Of a stretch of 5,822 bases of DNA, positions 1 through 5,457 are shown in pieces. Each line of letters starts with the position of its first letter. Within the stretch, counting starts at the first letter, position 1. This DNA is from Anaerolineales bacterium. GTDB taxonomy: Bacteria > Chloroflexota > Anaerolineae > Anaerolineales > Villigracilaceae. Below the pieces are notes generated by a model, which did not search any database, was not told the origin of the DNA, and saw only the letters and a list, made by a program, of their open reading frames with translations. The stretch is taken from assembly GCA_017882065.1 (NCBI GenBank), contig JADGQD010000134.1:1-5822 (forward strand). The letters are read 5' to 3'. The position numbers and the translations under genes were made by a program.

Positions 1-2
1 AG

Positions 3-74
3 CTCCTCGCCGAGGATTTGAACCTCGAACCTAGCGGTTAACAGCCGCCCGCTCTGCCGTTGAGCTAGCGAGGA
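3..74 (-). tRNA. tRNA-Asn (anticodon GTT)
   Basis: On the minus strand this 72-nt stretch folds as a full cloverleaf. The 7-bp acceptor stem is TCCTCGC/GCGAGGA (68-74 with 4-10) and the D stem is GCTC/GAGC. The anticodon stem is GGCGG/CCGCT around the loop CTGTTAA, which gives anticodon GTT (Asn). The T arm is CGAGG-TTCGAAT-CCTCG. The discriminator base is G at position 3, and the next bases are CT, so CCA does not seem to be gene-encoded, although the window ends there. A consensus promoter lies immediately upstream. The fold was done by eye, but every arm pairs. Confidence 0.95.
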
Positions 75-85
75 AGGCAGGCGGG

Positions 86-114
86 ATTATATAGTCAACG
101 TGGTTCTCTGTCAA
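86..114 (-). promoter_or_regulatory. sigma-70-type promoter of tRNA-Asn
   Basis: Read on the minus strand, TTGACA (109-114) and TATAAT (86-91) are separated by exactly 17 bp. Both hexamers match the housekeeping consensus perfectly. The predicted start is near position 80, only a few bases before the mature tRNA 5' end at 74, so the 5' leader would be very short. A strong constitutive promoter suits a tRNA gene. Confidence 0.9.
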
Positions 115-119
115 GCCGC

Positions 120-148
120 TTGTGGAATCGGGGTCGTTGTTGTATAGT
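120..148 (+). promoter_or_regulatory. sigma-70-type promoter of radC
   Basis: On the plus strand TTGTGG (120-125) and TATAGT (143-148) are separated by 17 bp. These match 4 of 6 and 5 of 6 consensus positions. The predicted start near 155 would leave a leader of about 20 nt carrying the GAGGGAG ribosome binding site at 165-171. The -35 box lies only 5 bp from the -35 box of the divergent tRNA promoter. Confidence 0.7.
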
Positions 149-176
149 TTGAGAAACTTTACCCGAGGGAGACGCC

Positions 177-881
177 ATGAACGAATCATCCAGACCCGTC
201 TATCGCATCACCGACCTGGCCGCTGACGAACGTCCGCGCGAACGGCTGGCGCAATTGGGCGCGCAGGTGCTCTCGAAAGCGGAACTTCTGGCCATCCTCC
301 TGCGCGTCGGCGTGAAAGGGGAGAATGCCGTCCAGGTGGGGCAGCGCCTGCTGGATGAATTTAAAGGGCTGGCGGGATTGCACCGTGCTCCCTTCGAAGA
401 ATTGTGCAAGCAGCATGGGATCGGTGAAGCCAAGGCGGCCCAGATCAAGGCCGCCATCGAACTGGGCCGGCGGCTGGGGCTCGAGTCCCCCGACGAGCGC
501 CCAACGGTCAATAGCCCGGCGGACGCAGCCGCGCTGGTGGCCTACGAGATGTCTGCGCTGGAGCAGGAGCACCTGCGCGTCATTCTGCTCGATACGCGTA
601 ACCGGGTGCTGGATATCGTTGAGGTCTATAAAGGTTCGGTCAATTCGTCACAGGTGCATGTGGGGGAGCTGTTCAAACCCGCCATCCGGCGCAACGCCAC
701 CGCGCTGATCGTTGTCCATAACCATCCCAGCGGGGATCCGACTCCCAGCCCGGACGATGTGACGGTGACGCGCGCCATTGTCCAGGCCGGGAAACTGCTG
801 GACGTGGACGTGCTCGACCACATGGTCATCGGGCAGGGGAGATGGGTATCGCTGAAAGAACGAGGGTTGGGGTTTGCATAA
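177..881 (+). CDS. radC: RadC family JAB/MPN-domain protein
   Basis: The product is 234 residues, a normal full length for RadC. Residues about 8-70 match the RadC N-terminal region (ERPRERL near 18-24, then LSKAELLAILLRVG). Residues about 78-100 form a helix-hairpin-helix-like segment containing GIGEAKAAQIKAA. The JAB/MPN domain follows, with a complete JAMM metal-binding motif: H181, H183, S191 and D194 in HNHPSGDPTPSPDD. The ATG at 177 has the SD-like GAGGGAG upstream and a good promoter. RadC was named for DNA repair, but that role rests partly on an E. coli allele later assigned to recG, so the cellular function is uncertain; the fold suggests a zinc hydrolase. The gene is monocistronic here, diverges from tRNA-Asn, and has no neighbour that explains its role. 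No defect is seen. Confidence 0.95.
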   Translation: MNESSRPVYRITDLAADERPRERLAQLGAQVLSKAELLAILLRVGVKGENAVQVGQRLLDEFKGLAGLHRAPFEELCKQHGIGEAKAAQIKAAIELGRRLGLESPDERPTVNSPADAAALVAYEMSALEQEHLRVILLDTRNRVLDIVEVYKGSVNSSQVHVGELFKPAIRRNATALIVVHNHPSGDPTPSPDDVTVTRAIVQAGKLLDVDVLDHMVIGQGRWVSLKERGLGFA

Positions 882-976
882 AATGATTGACCGGCACTTT
901 GATGTGCAGGACAATTTTTGATTCTAGCCACATAACAGTATCAGATGGAATACCGAATAAGCCTGTCAACCACATC

Positions 977-1108
977 CGCCGGGGGACTAAAGTCCCCGGC
1001 TCAAAGTTAAAGCCCGCTTTAGCGGGCTGCTTTAAGCCGTCTTTAGACGGCTTCCACTGTGAGACGGGGGATTCACGTGTACCCCGCTCTTTGGGGTATC
1101 CCCCGGCG
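977..1108. repeat. hairpin cluster in 10-bp inverted repeats; IS200/IS605-end or REP/PATE-like
   Basis: CGCCGGGGGA (977-986) and TCCCCCGGCG (1099-1108) are perfect inverted repeats bounding 132 bp. Inside are four stem-loops. The first is 978-1000 (GCCGGGG/CCCCGGC, one bulge). The second is 1011-1028 (7-bp AGCCCGC/GCGGGCT, loop TTTA). The third is 1034-1053 (8-bp AAGCCGTC/GACGGCTT, loop TTTA). The fourth is the compound hairpin at 1066-1104. The first three share a CTAAAG/CTTTAG centre while their stems differ. Such arrangements are typical of IS200/IS605 ends, REP sequences and palindrome-associated non-autonomous elements. Read on the minus strand, the 1000-978 hairpin followed by GGATGTGGTTGACA resembles right ends of tnpB-bearing elements from memory. 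No transposase gene is present. The element class is an inference; the inverted repeats and hairpins are seen directly. Confidence 0.55.
1066..1104. repeat. two-tier (bulged) stem-loop
   Basis: The outer stem is GGGGGAT (1066-1072) with ATCCCCC (1098-1104). Directly inside on the right, ACCCC (1081-1085) pairs with GGGGT (1093-1097) around a 7-nt loop. This leaves the 8-nt single-stranded bulge TCACGTGT (1073-1080) on one side only. The structure is more elaborate than an intrinsic terminator and has no T-tract on either strand. It could still slow the convergent radC and cytochrome transcripts, but its shape suits a protein-binding hairpin of a transposable element better. Confidence 0.6.
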
Positions 1109-1149
1109 TAAGGCAATTCTAGCAAGGTTCCGGGTGCTTGGTTTTTGGT

Positions 1150-1449
1150 CTACTTGTAATTTGCTGCCAGGTAATCAATCAGGGTTTGCTGTTCCTGCGA
1201 ATTGAGTTGCGCTCCTTTGCTGACCATGCGTTGCACTGTGGTTGTCCACTGATCGGCTGTCTTGTGGGCCGAAGTAACGCGATCTGCTGAGTGGCATACG
1301 GAGCAGCGCTCCTGCAACAAAGTCTTGCCATCGGAGGAACCGCCGGAAGAAGCAGGGGTCGTATTGCTTGTTCCGCAGGACGCCAGAAGTGTTCCAATGA
1401 GCAGGGTCAAAAGAAGAATGCTGATAAGGGAAATTATGTGCTTGTTCAT
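1150..1449 (-). CDS. small lipid-anchored c-type cytochrome (mono-haem)
   Basis: The product is 99 residues. Residues 1-25 form a lipoprotein signal peptide: a positive N-terminus (NKH), a long hydrophobic run, then lipobox LASC with the acylated cysteine at C25. A Ser/Thr/Gly-rich linker (26-41) leads to a compact cytochrome c domain. Its haem-binding CSVCH is at 49-53 and M75 in the QRMVSKGA segment is a likely distal axial ligand. The C-terminus (EQQTLIDYLAANY) matches the final helix of this family. It should carry electrons on the outer face of the membrane; its partner cannot be told from this window. The ATG is supported by AGGAG at 1456-1460, 6 nt upstream. The 128-nt gap from acyP suggests separate transcription. 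No oxidase or dehydrogenase subunits are nearby. Confidence 0.85.
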   Translation of the reverse strand: MNKHIISLISILLLTLLIGTLLASCGTSNTTPASSGGSSDGKTLLQERCSVCHSADRVTSAHKTADQWTTTVQRMVSKGAQLNSQEQQTLIDYLAANYK

Positions 1450-1577
1450 GGGTTGCTCCTATAGAGTGAATTACAAGGTACTGTGTAAATATATGAACCC
1501 AAATTGCTATAATAACCTGTATATTAATCGATAAATGTTCATAGTTTTATGCAAGAAGCAGGTTATCTCGTCGTATG
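1450..1577. other. AT-rich intergenic region upstream of the cytochrome gene
   Basis: These 128 nt are clearly more AT-rich than the flanking genes and probably hold the promoter of the minus-strand cytochrome. TATTAT- and TATATT-like boxes are present on the minus strand, but none has a good -35 hexamer at 16-18 bp, so no promoter is called. No terminator hairpin with a T-tract is seen after acyP. Confidence 0.4.
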
Positions 1578-1880
1578 TCACACGCTATACTTTACACCAA
1601 AATTCTGAAATTCTCCCATCGCTATTTCCCATTCAATCCTCGTTTCATCCACCCTCCCGGCGCGCGGACCGTTTTTCACCGCTTCTGCAAACTTTTCCAG
1701 CCTGTCGCGCGAACCCTCCGCCACCGTCTCCACCGTGTCATAACCCACATTGCGTACCCAGCCAGTGAGACCGAACAGCACACCGGATTGCTGGACGAAG
1801 GAGCGGAAGCCCACGCCCTGTACGTGTCCCGTCACCCAGATGTGGATGCGTATCAGGTCACCCGGTTTTGGCTCCGTCAT
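1578..1880 (-). CDS. acyP: acylphosphatase
   Basis: The product is 100 residues, close to the family norm of about 90-100. It shows both signature blocks: VTGHVQGVGFRSFVQ (residues 16-30), with the phosphate-binding loop and catalytic R26, and LTGWVRNVGYDTVETVAEG (38-56), with catalytic N44. Acylphosphatases hydrolyse acyl phosphates such as carbamoyl phosphate or 1,3-bisphosphoglycerate in the cytosol; their physiological role in bacteria is unclear. The ATG has AAGGA at 1886-1890, 5 nt upstream. That site lies inside the 3' end of the preceding 57-codon ORF, which overlaps acyP by 23 nt, so translational coupling is likely. The protein appears complete. Confidence 0.93.
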   Translation of the reverse strand: MTEPKPGDLIRIHIWVTGHVQGVGFRSFVQQSGVLFGLTGWVRNVGYDTVETVAEGSRDRLEKFAEAVKNGPRAGRVDETRIEWEIAMGEFQNFGVKYSV

Positions 1881-2031
1881 GGTGTTCCTTCTTTTGCGAA
1901 TTCAAACCCAGCCGACAGACCGTGGATTCGAAATGAACGCTCGTCACTTCGACGGCGGCCTGCGCCTGAGCCGGTTTTGCAAAACCGGGCAGGCTGCCAA
2001 GGCTGAGAAAGAGTGTGAGAAAGCAGCGCAT
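1858..2031 (-). CDS. 57-residue ORF with signal-peptide-like N-terminus
   Basis: This ORF starts 1 nt after the stop of the AEC permease. Its Shine-Dalgarno GGGAGG (2036-2041) is formed by the last two sense codons of that gene. It ends inside acyP. The translation begins MRCFLTLFLSLGSLPGFA. Residues 1-2 are the n-region, about 3-18 are hydrophobic, and A23-Q24-A25 forms an AxA signal peptidase I site. The remaining roughly 32 residues start VEVTSVHFES and then become polar (LNSQKKEHHDGAKTG) with no recognisable fold. It could be a small secreted peptide, or the 5' remnant of a larger exported protein truncated next to acyP. It could also be a leader whose translation couples the permease to acyP. 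The start site is well supported; the function is unknown. Confidence 0.55.
   Translation of the reverse strand: MRCFLTLFLSLGSLPGFAKPAQAQAAVEVTSVHFESTVCRLGLNSQKKEHHDGAKTG
1971..1988. repeat. perfect 18-bp palindrome
   Basis: CCGGTTTTGCAAAACCGG is a perfect palindrome with no spacer, lying inside the signal-peptide region of the 57-codon ORF (codons 15-20). In RNA it could form a 7-bp stem with the 4-nt loop TTGC. No T-tract follows on either strand, so it is not an ordinary terminator. Related CCGGTTTT/AAAACCGG half-sites occur at 1862-1869 and 3002-3013. Confidence 0.6.
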
Positions 2032-2032
2032 T

Positions 2033-2941
2033 TTACCTCCCGAGGAAGAAAAGCAGCGGAGTCAGTGTGAGCGGACTCAGAATGGTACTGACGAAGACGA
2101 TGGCTGTCACCAGGGAGGCATCAAGTTTGTACTCGTTGGCCAGGATGGTCGTCATCACTGCTGAGGGCATCCCGGCCTGGGTAATTCCAACCTTGCTGGC
2201 GGTGCTGTTCAAGCCAAAGAGGGCGGCCATTACCAACCCGATCACCGGTCCGACCAGCAGGCGGCAAACCACCGGGATGCTCAGGGCACGCAGGTTGTGC
2301 GTCCACTCCACTTTCTGCAATTCCAACCCGAGCAGGATGAGCATGGCAGGGATAGCCCCGCCGGCTGTCAGTTCCACCGTCTTCTGGATGGGAGTGGGCA
2401 AACTCCAGCCGGTGCGAATGAATAGTACTGCCAGAATAATGGCATAAATCGTGGGGACTTTCAAGAGCCCCAGCAGGGCTTCCTTCAGGCGCAGGTGGCC
2501 GAGTGAGGCAATCAACACGCCCCCAGTGTAGAGCAGCAGGGAATTCGTTACAAAGTAAATGCTGGCGTATGCCAGAGCCTCCTGCCCGAAAGCAAAGGAG
2601 ATGAGCGGCAGGCCATAATTGCCGTTGTTGGCAAACAGGCTGGTGAGAACCACGACGGTCAGCAGGGTACGTTCCAGGCGGAGCAATTTGCCAAGCACGA
2701 AAGCGATCCCGGCGATGATCAACATAACCGAGGCGGAGTAGCCCACCATCAGGACAATGCTTTCCACAGCTAACTTGCTGCTGATCAGCAGGTTGAAGAT
2801 CAGCACCGGGCTGAGGATATAAAAAATAACCCGCCCCAGCGGGCGCGAGTCAATTTTGAGCGCTCTCCCCAAGGCAAAGCCTGCGCCGCTAAGCAGCAGG
2901 ATGGGCAGGAGGTTGTTGACGAAAACGTTCAGTAACGGCAT
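2033..2941 (-). CDS. AEC (auxin efflux carrier) family transporter
   Basis: This is a hydrophobic protein of 302 residues, the usual length for bacterial AEC permeases, with about ten predicted membrane segments. Family features are visible in order. The N-terminus is NNLLPILLLSGAGFALGR (9-26). FANNGNYGLPL follows at 103-113. IPAMLILLGLEL (197-208) follows the PTPIQKTVELTAGG segment. QAGMPSAVMTTILANEY lies at 255-271 and a final hydrophobic helix at about 277-300. Relatives export or import small organic anions such as malate or malonate, or amino-acid derivatives; the substrate here is unknown. The start at 2941 gives the expected family N-terminus, but no Shine-Dalgarno is seen in the 15 nt upstream. 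It lies 70 nt after the HEAT gene and is coupled to the next short ORF by a 1-nt gap. Confidence 0.9.
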   Translation of the reverse strand: MPLLNVFVNNLLPILLLSGAGFALGRALKIDSRPLGRVIFYILSPVLIFNLLISSKLAVESIVLMVGYSASVMLIIAGIAFVLGKLLRLERTLLTVVVLTSLFANNGNYGLPLISFAFGQEALAYASIYFVTNSLLLYTGGVLIASLGHLRLKEALLGLLKVPTIYAIILAVLFIRTGWSLPTPIQKTVELTAGGAIPAMLILLGLELQKVEWTHNLRALSIPVVCRLLVGPVIGLVMAALFGLNSTASKVGITQAGMPSAVMTTILANEYKLDASLVTAIVFVSTILSPLTLTPLLFFLGR

Positions 2942-3000
2942 AAGGGTTATGAGATATTGGGCGCCCAGCGATCCTGATAGCTATTGAACTGCCGAACGAA

Positions 3001-3014
3001 TAAAACCGGTTTTA
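3001..3014. repeat. 14-bp palindrome at the end of the HEAT-repeat gene
   Basis: TAAAACCGGTTTTA is a perfect palindrome whose right end contains the minus-strand TAA stop of the HEAT gene (3012-3014). It shares the CCGGTTTT/AAAACCGG half-site with the palindrome at 1971-1988. The stem is AT-rich and not followed by a T-tract, so terminator activity is doubtful. Confidence 0.4.
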
Positions 3015-3998
3015 CTCTTTCTCGTCCGGTTCTTCCTCGACGAAATCCACTTCCGGGTCAACATCGAACAAGGAGAAGTTTCCCATATCCTCGGTGAAGG
3101 ACAGGGCATCCAGCGCTTCTTCGATGGAGTCGGCTTCTTCGTCGTCTTCTTCGATCTCATGCAGTTCTTCCAGTTTGGCGCGGACGCCTTCTCCTCCAAT
3201 CTTGGAGAGTGCCCAGATAAGTTCACGGCGCACTTCCGGCTCATCCTCGTCTTCGAGGATGTCGAGCAGAACCGGGCGGGCAGATTCCAGTTCCAATTCT
3301 CCGGCGGCGTGGATGGCCTCGGAACGAATATCTTCGCCGGGGGAGCGCAACTGCGAAAGCACCTGTATTCTCCAGCGGTCGTCACAAGAGCGACCCATGG
3401 CCAACAGGGCGCTGACCATCCAATCGGGGTCTTTCTCGCGGTAAGCGGCCTCGATGAGCGGAACAACCTCTGCGCGCCCCGAATATCCCAGTGACTCCAG
3501 CGCCCTTCGGCGGACCAGAATCTCTTTGGCGGAAGTGGTCGCTGCGAGCAGTTGGTCTTCAATCTTGTGGTGGAGTTCCGCCTGGATTTTGTCCAGTTCG
3601 CCCAGGTTCACAAATTGACCCAGGACATCCGCGGCGGCAGCCCGCACTTCAACAGCCTCGTCATTGTTCAGAAAATTGAGATATACCGGAACGAGTTTCG
3701 CGTCGTCGCATTCCCACAGCAGACGGATAGCCCGGGCGCGGACTTGTGGATCGGTATCGGTGAGCAGGGAGCGCGCCAAGTCGTCGAAGGAGGTTAGCTT
3801 GTCCGCTTCGGCCAGGTCTTCCAGGTCTTCGAGCAGGGTGTGTTTGCGGCGTTGCGACACTTGCGGCCAGGCTTTAATCAACTTCTTCAAATCAACAGGT
3901 TCCAGGTTCAAAAAACGGTGCAAATAACGCGCCGGGAAGGGTTTGCTCTCATCGAGCAGGGCGTCCACAACGGTCAGAAAAGGTGCATTCTGAGTCAT
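3012..3998 (-). CDS. HEAT-repeat protein with acidic C-terminal tail
   Basis: The product is 328 residues with no signal peptide or membrane segment, so it is probably cytosolic. After an N-terminal helical region (1-70), residues about 72-283 form some six helix-pair repeats of the HEAT type. Recurring D/P-VR-A units mark them: DTDPQVRARAIRLLWE (81-96), EAVEVRAAAADVLGQF (114-129), LVRRRALESLGYSG (161-174), EDIRSEAIHAAGEL (222-235) and EPEVRRELIWALSKIG (253-268). The last 50 residues are strongly acidic (EEDDEEAD, then VEEEPDEKE). HEAT solenoids usually act as protein-binding scaffolds; no catalytic motif is seen and the partner is unknown. It starts 20 nt after rseP with only a weak AGAAAG-type ribosome binding site, which points to cotranscription with the protease. 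A functional link is plausible but unproven. Confidence 0.85.
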   Translation of the reverse strand: MTQNAPFLTVVDALLDESKPFPARYLHRFLNLEPVDLKKLIKAWPQVSQRRKHTLLEDLEDLAEADKLTSFDDLARSLLTDTDPQVRARAIRLLWECDDAKLVPVYLNFLNNDEAVEVRAAAADVLGQFVNLGELDKIQAELHHKIEDQLLAATTSAKEILVRRRALESLGYSGRAEVVPLIEAAYREKDPDWMVSALLAMGRSCDDRWRIQVLSQLRSPGEDIRSEAIHAAGELELESARPVLLDILEDEDEPEVRRELIWALSKIGGEGVRAKLEELHEIEEDDEEADSIEEALDALSFTEDMGNFSLFDVDPEVDFVEEEPDEKE

Positions 3999-4018
3999 AC
4001 GGTTTTTATCTTTCTATA

Positions 4019-5431
4019 TCAGGGTAAGGTGAAGTTCACCGGACTTATGATGTCTTTTATATAAAAGAAGCCGAGCAGGGTGATCAGGATGATGAAACTG
4101 ATTCCGTTGATCATGGCCTGGTATTTGGCCGGGATGCGGCGGCGCAGGAAGATTTCGGGCAGGGTCATGAAAATGCGCCCGCCATCCAACGCCGGGATCG
4201 GCAGCAGGTTAACCACAGCGATGGTGACGGTCAACGAGATGATGGTCAGAAGGGTGTAGTTGGTCGGTTTGGTGGAAGTCCCGCTGGTTGAAGTTGTCTG
4301 GCGGCTGGAAACATCACGGGCGACTGCTTGCTGGAAAAGGTTCCAAACGCTGCGCGGACCGCCGATCTGGGCAGCCTGAGGAGAAATCGTCCCGGCGATG
4401 ATGCGGCCGGGCAGGGCCAGTAGGCTGTTTATGTCCCGACCGGTGGCGGAAAAGGCTGCCGGGATGGTCTCAAACCAGGACTTGGCCGTGAGAAGCGGCT
4501 GGCCGATGCCTACACCCATCGGCCCCTGGTCAGATGGATAGACGGAGCGAGGCGTGACGGTGATTTCCAGCACCTTGCCAGCGCGCAAGATGACCAGCGG
4601 GAGCGGCAGGTCAAGGTAGTTGTGGGTGATCTCGGTCAGCCGATCGTAACTATTGACATGCAATCCACCCGCAGCCAGCACCACATCGCCCACCTGTAAC
4701 CCGGCCTGTTCTGCTGGTGAAGCGGAGTCAATGCTGGCGATGACGGCAGTGTGGCTGTCAGGGATGCCGATCTGGCTGAAGAAGAGGGTGTAGACCACAA
4801 CTGCAGTCAACAAGTTCATGCTGGCCCCGGCCAGAAGCACGGCAATGCGCTTCCAGGGGTTGGCGGCAGCCATCCCGCCTGGTGCGTCCGGGTCGTCTTC
4901 CCCTTTGATTTTGTTAAATCCACCCAGCGGGATCCAGTTCAGGGTGAACTCTGTACCAGGTCTGACTTCATTGAGAGTTCCGCTTAAATGGATTTCGCCG
5001 GGTTGCAGGCGGTTGGTATTTAATTTCGCGTCTTCACCCGTGGGGGGGACAGAAGACGGAACAGACGATGGTTTGTGCTCCGAAACCGGATCTGACCGGT
5101 ATAGTCCGTCTTCTGTGGCCGCAAACTCTATGGAACGCAGCACGAGCTTACCGCGAATGGAAGCAGCAACGGCATTTACCGGGCGATGGATGGACAGCGT
5201 GTGATCGAAAGGCAGGTCGAAATTTATCGGGATAACCAGGCATTCCTTCCCGATAAGGATTGATCCTTTCCCGCGCCAAAGTCGTAACAGACGCGGTGGA
5301 AAGCCGATGCCAAATTCTTCAACCTCGATATTCAGCAACCGGGCGACGATAAAGTGCCCTAATTCGTGGAGCAAGATGATTCCGGCGAAGACCAGCACGA
5401 AGATGATTCCGCCGAGTAGACTTGTACTCAT
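4019..5431 (-). CDS. rseP: site-2 protease family intramembrane zinc metalloprotease (RseP-like)
   Basis: The product is 470 residues. Transmembrane helix 1 carries the zinc motif HELGH (22-26, E23 catalytic). A second helix spans about 196-220 after the membrane-associated TLNWIPLGGF strand (163-172). A PDZ domain covers about 225-295, including SPAEQAGLQVGDVVLAAGG. A GGP segment lies at 358-360. The third zinc ligand D416 sits in NLLPIPALDGGR (408-419), and a last helix spans about 440-457. Such enzymes cut membrane-bound substrates, typically anti-sigma factors, in regulated intramembrane proteolysis. Unusually, about 100 residues (57-158) separate RLLRLWRGKG from GTEFTLNW, which are nearly contiguous in RseP. 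A Ser/Thr-rich linker (375-391) precedes the third helix. The ATG has GAGG 7 nt upstream. The HEAT gene follows after 20 nt. No sigma/anti-sigma pair is in the window. Confidence 0.93.
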   Translation of the reverse strand: MSTSLLGGIIFVLVFAGIILLHELGHFIVARLLNIEVEEFGIGFPPRLLRLWRGKGSILIGKECLVIPINFDLPFDHTLSIHRPVNAVAASIRGKLVLRSIEFAATEDGLYRSDPVSEHKPSSVPSSVPPTGEDAKLNTNRLQPGEIHLSGTLNEVRPGTEFTLNWIPLGGFNKIKGEDDPDAPGGMAAANPWKRIAVLLAGASMNLLTAVVVYTLFFSQIGIPDSHTAVIASIDSASPAEQAGLQVGDVVLAAGGLHVNSYDRLTEITHNYLDLPLPLVILRAGKVLEITVTPRSVYPSDQGPMGVGIGQPLLTAKSWFETIPAAFSATGRDINSLLALPGRIIAGTISPQAAQIGGPRSVWNLFQQAVARDVSSRQTTSTSGTSTKPTNYTLLTIISLTVTIAVVNLLPIPALDGGRIFMTLPEIFLRRRIPAKYQAMINGISFIILITLLGFFYIKDIISPVNFTLP

Positions 5432-5457
5432 GTGTAAACCTCGACAATAATAAATTG

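Larger units (their letters stand above)
882..1149. other. gene-free interval with hairpin-rich element
   Basis: These 268 nt lie between the convergent radC and cytochrome c genes. No ORF here has a ribosome binding site or a recognisable protein family, and the two longest frames run through the palindromes described below. Positions 882-960 are plain sequence with no clear intrinsic terminator. Positions 977-1108 hold the hairpin cluster. ATTCTAGC occurs as an 8-bp direct repeat at 921-928 and 1116-1123, bracketing the cluster. Confidence 0.7.

Noticed and set aside
894..919. Possible intrinsic terminator after radC (GCAC/GTGC stem, then TTTTT)
   Set aside because: The stem is only 4 bp and the T-tract starts 7 nt after it, so it is too weak to call.
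977..1108. CRISPR-like array
   Set aside because: The repeated units are hairpins with different stems and irregular spacing. There are no constant direct repeats with unique spacers and no cas genes.
887..1111. 74-codon plus-strand ORF after radC (and the overlapping minus frame at 826-1125)
   Set aside because: Both run through the palindromic cluster, have no ribosome binding site and match no family I recognise. Open frames here follow from the repeat structure.
1461..1540. Cytochrome promoter with TATTAT or TATATT as -10
   Set aside because: No -35 hexamer with acceptable match and spacing accompanies either box, so only the AT-rich region is reported.
1877..1959. Alternative minus frame upstream of acyP ending FEFAKEGTP with a TGA overlapping the acyP ATG
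   Set aside because: The ATGA overlap is tempting as a frameshifted continuation of the 57-codon ORF. However, no homologous protein is recognised and joining the frames would need an unsupported shift.
1575..2006. 143-codon plus-strand ORF opposite acyP and the short ORF
   Set aside because: It is antisense to acyP, which has both catalytic signatures. The translation is rich in R, P and H, as is typical of a shadow frame, and it has no ribosome binding site.
2067..2447. 126-codon plus-strand ORF
   Set aside because: It is a shadow of the AEC permease, whose motifs and membrane pattern are clear on the other strand.
3094..3494. Ser-rich plus-strand ORFs opposite the HEAT gene
   Set aside because: Their low-complexity serine runs are the antisense of the Glu/Asp codons in the HEAT protein. 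They have no start signals.
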